Assembly (NCBI GenBank): GCA_016929775.1
Contig: JAFGIE010000056.1
Location: forward strand, 1-46,660
DNA: 46,660 nucleotides
Origin: Anaerolineae bacterium
GTDB lineage: Bacteria; Chloroflexota; Anaerolineae; JAFGEY01
Reading direction: 5' to 3'
The notes below the pieces were generated by a model that was given only the letters and a program-made list of their open reading frames with translations, ran no database searches and was not told the origin of the DNA. Numbering within the stretch: the first letter of the stretch is position 1; each line of letters opens with the position of its first letter. Of the stretch, positions 41,062 to 46,660 are shown piece by piece. Position numbers and translations under genes: made by a program.

Positions 41062-41892
41062 ATGGACAACGCACCACTCGCGGGCAAAGTTGCTTGGGTC
41101 ACAGGCTCTTCGCGCGGCATCGGTCGCGTCGTGGCAGCCCACCTCGCCGCATTGGGCGCCAGCGTCGCCGTACACGGCACGGGTCCGCACTCGACCAGGG
41201 CCTTCGGCGAGGCTGAGTCGTTGCAAGCCGTGGCGGATGCCATCGCCGGGGAACACGGCGCCGTAGTCGTCCCCGTGTGGGGCGATCTCACGATCGAGGA
41301 TACCGTCCACGCGGTCGCCGACAAGGTCCGCGGGGCGTTGGGCCCGATGGACATCCTCGTCAACTGCGCGGGCGGAGACATCGGGACACAGGGCGCCACC
41401 GGGCCGAACGCCGGCAAGCCTGCCGGAAACGATGCCGTGCATATCTCGGTCGACGACATTCGTACGGTGCTCGATCGCAACCTGATGACGTGCATCCTCT
41501 GCTGCCGCGAGGTGGCGCCCGAGATGATGGCGCGCAACTCGGGCTGGATTGTCAACATCGGCAGCATCGCCGGGCTTGCCGGCAACCGGACCGAGGCGAT
41601 CTATTCGACTGCCAAGGCAGCGGTTCACGAGTATTCGCGCTGCCTCGCGGCATTGCTGCGCCCGCACAACATCCGCGTCAACGTCGTCGCCCCTGGGCCC
41701 ACGGTCACCCCTCGCTTCCTCGCCAGTAGGCCGATCGACCAGGATCTCAAGGTCCACGACGGGACGCTTGAGCGGTATGGGTGGCCGATCGAGGTCGCCC
41801 GCGCGGTCGCCTTCTTTGTCTCGGACCAGGGTTCGTTCGTCAGCGGGCAGGTGCTGCGTGTGGATGGTGGACTGCAGCTGTGGCCTGCCTAG
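41062..41892 (+). CDS. Short-chain dehydrogenase/reductase
   Basis: 276 residues, classical SDR: cofactor loop TGSSRGIG (14-21), NCAG (101-104), catalytic Ser168, Tyr181 and Lys185 (YSTAK), and PG after the sixth strand. The end SGQVLRVDGG is usual. The extra loop at about 105-125 (GGDIGTQGATGPNAGKPAG) is larger than in most relatives. Substrate likely a sugar, polyol or keto acid. AGGAGG five bases before the ATG; the frame open to 40870 is ignored. Followed at 87 bases by a Gfo/Idh dehydrogenase, probably co-transcribed. Confidence 0.9.
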   Translation: MDNAPLAGKVAWVTGSSRGIGRVVAAHLAALGASVAVHGTGPHSTRAFGEAESLQAVADAIAGEHGAVVVPVWGDLTIEDTVHAVADKVRGALGPMDILVNCAGGDIGTQGATGPNAGKPAGNDAVHISVDDIRTVLDRNLMTCILCCREVAPEMMARNSGWIVNIGSIAGLAGNRTEAIYSTAKAAVHEYSRCLAALLRPHNIRVNVVAPGPTVTPRFLASRPIDQDLKVHDGTLERYGWPIEVARAVAFFVSDQGSFVSGQVLRVDGGLQLWPA

Positions 41893-41979
41893 GGTTGGCC
41901 TGACCGGGGCGCGCTGCGCACGACGCCGGTCCTGCCGGGCCCCAGGGAGCAACGTGGTCCATCCTCAAAGGAGTTCAAA

Positions 41980-43023
41980 TTGACCAACGTCGCCATTGTC
42001 GGCTACGGGTATGCGGCGCGCGTGTTCCACGCGCCGCTGGTACGCCTTGCGCGCGGGCTCGACCTGTATGCCATCTCGACCCGCGATCCGGAACGCCAGG
42101 CAGCAGCACGCGACGCGTTCCCGGACCTCAAGATCTACGGCAGCTTGACGGAACTGCTCTCCGACGACGCCGTCCAACTGATCGTGTTCGCTACCCCGCA
42201 CCACACGCACCGTGACCTGGCGATCCAGGCGATGGATGCCGGGCGCCACGTGGTCGTCGACAAGGTAATGTGCATGAACGCCCGGGAAGCCGAAGACATG
42301 ATCGCCGCCCGGGACCGGAACGACGTCCTCCTGTCAGTCTTTCATAACCGGCGATGGGATTGGGACTACCTGACCGTGCAGGACGTGATCGCCAGAGGAT
42401 GGATCGGGACGCCCTATCTCTTCCAAGCCGGCATCATGAACTACCGCGCCCCGCGAGGTTGGCGTGCGGTCAAGTCGCAGAGCGGCGGGATCCTGTACGA
42501 CTGGCCTGCCCATTTCATCGATCAAGCCCTCCAGCTCGTGGACGCGCCCGTGGAGCGGGTATGGTGCGCGATCCTCGACCGTGGCGGCTGGGAGACCGAC
42601 ATCGGCAACTATGCCAAGCTGCTGCTGCACTTTGCGAACGGCGTCCTCTACCAGATCGAGATCGGCAACCTCGCTGCCGTCGCCGTGCCTCGCTGGTACG
42701 TCGTCGGCGATCGCGGGGGGTTGATCAAGTACGGGCTGGACCCACAGGAAGCCGCGCTGCGCGCGGGCGACCTCGCAGGGGCGCACGAGGACCCGGCGGA
42801 GCGGGCACGCGTCTTCACAGTCCACGACGCAACCATTGCAGAACGCACCGTGGAGAGCGTGCGCGGGAGCTGGGCATCCTACTATCAAAACATCGCCGAC
42901 GTGCTTGACCACGGCGCAGCGCTCGCCGTCACCCCCGCCCAGGTCTACCAGGTCATGCGCGTCTACGACGCCGCGATGCTGTCGGCAGAGAAGGGACAGA
43001 CGGTGCGCCTGAGCCAGCCCTAA
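41980..43023 (+). CDS. Gfo/Idh/MocA-family oxidoreductase
   Basis: 347 residues. Rossmann start VAIVGYGYAARVFHAPL, then ATPHHTHRDLAIQAMDAGRHVVVDK, where DK replaces the usual EKP, and the C-terminal beta-sheet domain with GGILYDWPAHFIDQAL (catalytic-type D/H). The start is TTG, supported by AAAGGAG seven bases upstream and by the fact that the conserved strand begins straight after it. Members oxidise or reduce sugars, inositols and their derivatives with NAD(P). Pairs with the upstream SDR. Confidence 0.9.
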   Translation: MTNVAIVGYGYAARVFHAPLVRLARGLDLYAISTRDPERQAAARDAFPDLKIYGSLTELLSDDAVQLIVFATPHHTHRDLAIQAMDAGRHVVVDKVMCMNAREAEDMIAARDRNDVLLSVFHNRRWDWDYLTVQDVIARGWIGTPYLFQAGIMNYRAPRGWRAVKSQSGGILYDWPAHFIDQALQLVDAPVERVWCAILDRGGWETDIGNYAKLLLHFANGVLYQIEIGNLAAVAVPRWYVVGDRGGLIKYGLDPQEAALRAGDLAGAHEDPAERARVFTVHDATIAERTVESVRGSWASYYQNIADVLDHGAALAVTPAQVYQVMRVYDAAMLSAEKGQTVRLSQP

Positions 43024-43035
43024 CCAACGGCATCC

Positions 43036-43051
43036 CGGTTCCCCTGAACCG
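43036..43051 (+). terminator. Weak hairpin after the Gfo/Idh gene
   Basis: CGGTTC-CCCT-GAACCG, 6-base-pair stem and 4-base loop, 13 bases past the stop. No T-run follows, so a factor-independent terminator is doubtful; a second small hairpin (GTTCC-CGT-GGAAC) is at 43072-43084. Confidence 0.25.
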
Positions 43052-43144
43052 AAAGGCTGTCCACGTCTCACGTTCCCGTGGAACCATCTTGCGCACTTGT
43101 GCGTCATGATCGCAGGAACCGCGTACGAGTAGAGGAGGATGGCG

Positions 43145-43561
43145 ATGAAAGTCTGCAGGTCAATCAGGTACCTAGTGTACGCACTCGTCTTCTGCGCCGT
43201 GATGGCGGCGGCAAGTGGGTGCAGGTCGTCGGATGAGGTCGCGCTCGTGGCGAGCGACAACGGGCGGCAGCTCCAGGTCGAGCGGGGACAGGTGATCGTG
43301 GTGACACTCGCGTCCAACCCGAGCACTGGCTATCGCTGGGAGCGCGCTGCCGCTACAGACGAGATCCTGGTGCAGGACGGCGAGGCAGAGTTCCAGGAGG
43401 GCGCAAAGGGTCAGCAACTCGTAGGTGCCGGCGGGCAGGAAGTGCTGCGCTTCAGGGCCCAGCGCAGCGGCACGACAGAGCTGCAGCTGGTCTACCATCG
43501 CCCCTGGGAGACAGATGTGGAGCCCGAGGAAACCTTCTCGGTCCGCGTCACGGTTCGCTAG
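43145..43561 (+). CDS. Chagasin-like (I42) protease inhibitor lipoprotein
   Basis: 138 residues. Signal peptide with hydrophobic YLVYALVFCAVMAAA and a lipobox-like ASGC, so probably a lipid-anchored secreted protein. The mature part shows all three inhibitor loops of family I42: NPSTGYRW, GGQEVLRFRA and RPWE. Such proteins inhibit papain-like cysteine proteases. Two ATGs lie close together (43139, 43145); GAGGAGG directly abuts the first and is six bases from the second, favouring 43145. Convergent with the BNR-repeat gene and separated from it by a strong hairpin. Confidence 0.87.
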   Translation: MKVCRSIRYLVYALVFCAVMAAASGCRSSDEVALVASDNGRQLQVERGQVIVVTLASNPSTGYRWERAAATDEILVQDGEAEFQEGAKGQQLVGAGGQEVLRFRAQRSGTTELQLVYHRPWETDVEPEETFSVRVTVR

Positions 43562-43590
43562 GCCAAGATCCCGGTCCGTAGGCCCGTCAT

Positions 43591-43622
43591 CGACAGTCGG
43601 CGGCGCGCGCCGCCGGCTGTCG
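43591..43622. terminator. Strong 14-base-pair hairpin between convergent genes
   Basis: Two 14-base arms (CGACAGTCGGCGGC and its partner) with a 4-base GCGC loop; the only non-Watson-Crick pair is one T-G wobble. On the plus strand it is followed by CTTCTT, on the minus strand by no T-run. It lies 29 bases after the chagasin gene and 15 before the stop of the BNR gene, so it probably stops transcription of at least the former. Confidence 0.65.
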
Positions 43623-43637
43623 CTTCTTCGGCGGGGG

Positions 43638-44786
43638 TCAACACGCCACGCAGGGCACGTACTTGCGCAGACGGTGGAACGTGATCCGGTTTGCATCGTG
43701 ATAGTTGTGTGCGCCCCCATACGCCGTGCGCACGAGATAGATGATGTCCTCACCGTCAAACTGCCAGTCGACGTACTGGAACCCGACCCGTTCAGCAGCA
43801 GCCTCTACCGTGGGCTGTGAGTCGTCTTTGAGCAGCGTCGTGCAGTGCACCCAGGAACGCAGGTCACGCGACGCATACAGCCCCAGTGCCGAGCGGTTGC
43901 TGGGCCTGCTCAGCTCGTGAACGCCGTTGCTCAGCGTCAGATAGCTGCCTGTGACGGGGTCGCGCCGGATCGTGAACTTGGTGTGACCACCCGGCAGGCG
44001 GATGAACCCGTCCTCCGGATCGAACGCAATCCGGGAACCCGCCTCATCGATCGACACCAGCGCCGCTCTGTTCCACAACGACCAAGGCGCATCCGGCGCG
44101 GTGCGCGCATTGAGGCGCAGCACGTTCCACAGCCTGCCCTCCGGTCCGTCGACCACGTTCCCCTCCAGCCAACCGCCCTCGACGTAGGCGCCCCACGATG
44201 CGGGGAGCCAACGCCGGTCAAAGCGCAGCCGGTTGCTCATCTTCCAGTTCGCGCCATCCAGGAGATCCGACCCCGCATCTGCCGAGATCACGCACGCCTG
44301 GAACCCGGCGGGCCATCCGAGCGGCGTGTTGTCCTCAAATGCCCGGTACACGTGCCCATCCTTGACTACCACAGGCACGGGTGCGCAGTGATAGTTGGGC
44401 GGCGTGCGCCCCGGTCCTCCGCGGAAGAGCAGCCCCGACTGTCGGTCTGCGGGGTGCGACCAGGTGTATCCACCGTCGGTGCTGCGACGGATCACGATCG
44501 AGCCATAGTGCTGCGACACGCCGATCAGGTACACGGCACCCTGCAGCGTGAACAGGCTGCTCCAGAAGGCATTCGCAATGTGCGTCACCTGCCTCCAGTT
44601 CTCCCCACCGTCGTCCGAGCGGTACACGCTGGTCAGGTGCTCCTCCCCCGCGTGGTTGCGCGCGCACCCCGGCCCAAAGTAGTCGTGCGTCGCGAGCAAG
44701 CTGCCATCGTCCAAGCGGACGATGCTCGGGCTGCCCAGGTACGTCCTTGTCCTCGGATCCTGATATGCCACCTCGACGAACTGCAC
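43638..44786 (-). CDS. BNR/Asp-box repeat protein, sialidase-like fold
   Basis: 382 residues with a six-bladed-propeller look. Asp boxes are visible as SDDGGENW and STDGGYTW, and R-L near SPSIVRLDDGSLLATHD matches the N-terminal arginine region of exo-sialidases. No signal peptide, so cytoplasmic. Whether it hydrolyses sialic acid or another sugar is open; several non-catalytic proteins share Asp boxes. The GTG at 44786 has GGGGGGAGG upstream and lies 17 bases after the histidine kinase gene; the frame to 44906 overlaps that gene and is ignored. Confidence 0.75.
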   Translation of the reverse strand: MQFVEVAYQDPRTRTYLGSPSIVRLDDGSLLATHDYFGPGCARNHAGEEHLTSVYRSDDGGENWRQVTHIANAFWSSLFTLQGAVYLIGVSQHYGSIVIRRSTDGGYTWSHPADRQSGLLFRGGPGRTPPNYHCAPVPVVVKDGHVYRAFEDNTPLGWPAGFQACVISADAGSDLLDGANWKMSNRLRFDRRWLPASWGAYVEGGWLEGNVVDGPEGRLWNVLRLNARTAPDAPWSLWNRAALVSIDEAGSRIAFDPEDGFIRLPGGHTKFTIRRDPVTGSYLTLSNGVHELSRPSNRSALGLYASRDLRSWVHCTTLLKDDSQPTVEAAAERVGFQYVDWQFDGEDIIYLVRTAYGGAHNYHDANRITFHRLRKYVPCVAC

Positions 44787-44803
44787 GATGCCTCCCCCCT
44801 CCG

Positions 44804-46441
44804 CTAGGCCTGCTGTTGCCCTGGGTCGCGCGCGTCGCCCGGGGGCGCCGGCAGCACGACCGTGAACACGCTGCCCTTGCCTGGGCTGCTCTCCACCGAG
44901 ACCCACCCGCCATGTGCGCGGACGATGCTCTCGACGATCGACAGGCCCAGCCCGCTTCCCTCCTGCCGCGCGTCCTGCCCGCGGTAGAACCGCTCAAAGA
45001 TGCGCGGCAGTTCGCCCGGATCGATCCCACAGCCATCGTCGCTTACCCACAGGCGCATCCCACCGGGCGCCGCTTCCGCCCCGATCTCGACCTGCCCGCC
45101 GGGCGGCGTGAACTTGATCGCGTTGTCGAGCAGATTGCTCAAGGCGACCTCGATCCGCGCCCGGTCGCAGTGCACAACGACCGGTGCATCAGGTCGCTTG
45201 ACCACGAGCGCGATGCCCTTCTCACGGGCGAGGACCCCCAACCCGCTCACCGCACTGGCGATCACGTCGCCTGCGTCGTGGGCATCCAGGTCCAGGGCAA
45301 CTAGCCCGGCGTCGAAGCGTGAGAGGTCGAGCAAGTTCCGCGTGATCCGCTCCAAGCGCGCGACTTGGGCCTGGCTCTCGACCAGGAACTCTCTGCGCGC
45401 GATGGGATCGCCCTCCGCCGGGCCAAGCAGCACGTCATGAAAGTTCCTCAACGCCGTGATCGGCGTCCGCAGTTCGTGCGAGGCATCGGCGACAAAGCGC
45501 TTCAGTGCGTCCCGTTCCGTCGCTACCTGGGCAAAGCTCGCCTCCAACCTCTCCGCCATGTCATTGAAGCGCCTGCCCAGCTGCCCGATCTCGTCGCGGC
45601 GCGCGATCGCCGCCCGAGCGCCGAGGTTGCCTGCACCCATCGCCTCCGCAACCGCCGCCAGCTCGCGCAAGGGAGATGTCAAGCCCCTGCTCACCAACAA
45701 GCCCGCACCGACCGCGACCAGCGCGGCGCCGCCGGTTGCCAAGAGCAGCGCTCTGCCCACTGTCCGTACCACCCCTGTGCTCAGATCGACCGCCTCACTG
45801 ACCTCGACATACCCGTCCGGGTCTGCTTGATCGCCGATCGGCACCGTCACCACGCGGTTCGACCGCACGACCTCGGGTCCGATCGTCTCGCTCTCGCGCA
45901 GACGATCCGCCACCTGCTCCCGCTCGATCTCCAGGCTTCCTCCCCAAGTGCCGCTGCGCCACCGCAACAGCATCTCTGCCGCCTCAGGCGGCAGGGTGCG
46001 AGGCAGGCTCCGTGTCAGGCGCCAGGTATGCATCGCGTCGTCGTGTCGTCCGCCGGGCAGCACGAGGACCGGCGTCCATCTCCCCTCGCTGGGCAGCTCG
46101 GTCTCCAGCTCAACCGACGAAAGGACCCACCAGTAGCGCGATGCCCCTGCGTCCGAATCCGCGATCGCGTCGCCTGTCGCATCCAAGATCCGGACCCGCG
46201 CATCGCTCAAGAAAGACGCCGTCTGCGCCAGCTCCTGAAGCTGCTCGCGCTGTAGGGCTGTGCCGAGCAGCGGCGCGGCGCGCTCTGCCACAGCTTGGGC
46301 GTTGCTCGTCAGCCGCTGCAGCTCCTCTGCGCGCACGTACCGGTTCACGAGGAACAGCCCCAGCCCACTGACCAGTCCCGCGACCAGGATCGTCAGCAGC
46401 AGATAGCTCAGCGCGAGTCGCCAGCGGACAGACGCCCGCAT
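44804..46441 (-). CDS. Membrane histidine kinase with HAMP domain
   Basis: 545 residues. TM1 at about 9-32, an extracytoplasmic sensor region of about 200 residues, TM2 near 230-252, HAMP (about 255-305, SPLRELAAVAEAMGAGN), HisKA with the phospho-acceptor His in DASHELRTPI, and HATPase_c with SNLLDNAIKF, DDGCGIDP and GSGLGLSI. A standard envelope-signal sensor. ATG at 46441 with GAGGGGG upstream. A response regulator would be expected next to it; the upstream gene's C-terminus does not look like one, so it may lie beyond the window. Confidence 0.9.
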   Translation of the reverse strand: MRASVRWRLALSYLLLTILVAGLVSGLGLFLVNRYVRAEELQRLTSNAQAVAERAAPLLGTALQREQLQELAQTASFLSDARVRILDATGDAIADSDAGASRYWWVLSSVELETELPSEGRWTPVLVLPGGRHDDAMHTWRLTRSLPRTLPPEAAEMLLRWRSGTWGGSLEIEREQVADRLRESETIGPEVVRSNRVVTVPIGDQADPDGYVEVSEAVDLSTGVVRTVGRALLLATGGAALVAVGAGLLVSRGLTSPLRELAAVAEAMGAGNLGARAAIARRDEIGQLGRRFNDMAERLEASFAQVATERDALKRFVADASHELRTPITALRNFHDVLLGPAEGDPIARREFLVESQAQVARLERITRNLLDLSRFDAGLVALDLDAHDAGDVIASAVSGLGVLAREKGIALVVKRPDAPVVVHCDRARIEVALSNLLDNAIKFTPPGGQVEIGAEAAPGGMRLWVSDDGCGIDPGELPRIFERFYRGQDARQEGSGLGLSIVESIVRAHGGWVSVESSPGKGSVFTVVLPAPPGDARDPGQQQA

Positions 46442-46456
46442 CGCCTATCCCCCTCT

Positions 46457-46660
46457 CTACAAGGATTCGAGCCTTTCCCACAGCGACCCAAGCCAACCAT
46501 CGTCGAGGTCATCCCAGGGCCAAGTGAACTCGAATCGGCGTCCCTGACCATCGCGCCGCGGCAAGCGCTCCAGCTCTTCGCGCCCAAAGTGCCAGTCAGG
46601 CCCAACCGGCGCCAGTCGCAGGCCCAGGTAGGCCTGGCTCTCGTCGTCTGGGTCCTGCCC
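46457..46660 (-). CDS. C-terminal part of an unrecognised protein (partial)
   Basis: An open frame entering from the window edge and ending at TAG (46459-46457), 15 bases before the histidine kinase start. The 67 visible residues are acidic and tryptophan-rich at the end (FEFTWPWDDLDDGWLGSLWERLESL in part). No family is recognisable, and the sequence lacks the recognition-helix features of a response regulator. The short gap suggests co-transcription with the kinase. Confidence 0.55.
   Translation of the reverse strand, partial: GQDPDDESQAYLGLRLAPVGPDWHFGREELERLPRRDGQGRRFEFTWPWDDLDDGWLGSLWERLESL

Noticed and set aside
43024..43144. Promoter for the chagasin-like gene (TTGCGC and TTGTGC hexamers near 43094-43106)
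   Set aside because: No -10 hexamer at 16-18 bases; the small palindrome CGCAC-TT-GTGCG alone is too weak to report.
46408..46605. 65-codon minus-strand frame near the right edge
   Set aside because: It overlaps the kinase start and the tryptophan-rich C-terminal frame ending at 46457, which is a better coding candidate.
1..46660. tRNA genes, CRISPR arrays, insertion sequences, integrase attachment repeats
   Set aside because: Looked for by eye and not found: no transposase or integrase motif in any frame, no regularly spaced repeats, no CCA-ended cloverleaf noticed. A tRNAscan or repeat search would settle small cases.

Overview
The window is a GC-rich bacterial chromosome segment with tightly packed genes, Shine-Dalgarno-led starts (many GTG, one TTG) and sigma70-type promoters (TTGACA-like, 17-base spacer, TAtaaT-like). 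The best guess for the source is a Chloroflexota (Caldilinea/Anaerolinea-like) bacterium. The grounds are a DUF11-repeat surface protein ending in a hydrophobic FLPLIL-type tail, a large AAA-ATPase/TPR protein, and multi-GAF sensor kinases. This assignment is inference from content only. I saw no tRNA, rRNA, CRISPR array, insertion sequence or prophage.

Layout. 4-2656: an MFS transporter diverges from a PlsC-like acyltransferase across overlapping promoters and a perfect inverted repeat. 2729-5427: an integral membrane protein, then a DUF11 secreted protein. 5424-9814 (minus strand): an OmpR-type regulator, a REC-GAF-GAF-PAS histidine kinase, a degenerate GHMP-kinase-fold protein and the DUF11 protein form one likely operon. 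10022-15502: an enolase-superfamily dehydratase diverges from two apparently cytoplasmic glycosidases, GH92 and GH127.

15553-38029 (minus strand): the main feature is a ~22.5 kb run of twelve genes. In transcription order they are hyuA-like hydantoinase, ygeY-like M20 hydrolase, ygeW-like carbamoyltransferase, a threonine-synthase-like PLP enzyme, a second fold-type II PLP enzyme, an AAA/TPR protein, carbamate kinase, a fused FAD/2Fe-2S subunit, a molybdopterin subunit, ygfK, a GNAT-2Fe-2S-molybdopterin (xdhD-like) fusion, and ssnA. This is the conserved purine/urate breakdown cluster in an unusual form: ygeX is absent, two other PLP enzymes are present, XdhD carries an N-terminal acetyltransferase domain, and the xanthine-dehydrogenase FAD and 2Fe-2S domains are fused in reversed order. 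The expected logic is that molybdenum hydroxylases and YgfK oxidise or reduce the purine ring. SsnA, HyuA and YgeY then open and trim it, PLP enzymes eliminate amino groups, YgeW phosphorolyses a ureido group to carbamoyl phosphate, and carbamate kinase recovers ATP.

38030-38263 is a divergent control region with two near-consensus promoters back to back. One drives the purine operon, the other an aldo/keto reductase-nitroreductase pair. 39540-43023: an MFS transporter diverging from an SDR and a Gfo/Idh oxidoreductase. 43145-46660: a chagasin-like lipoprotein, a convergent BNR-repeat protein downstream of a HAMP histidine kinase, and the 3' end of an unrecognised gene.
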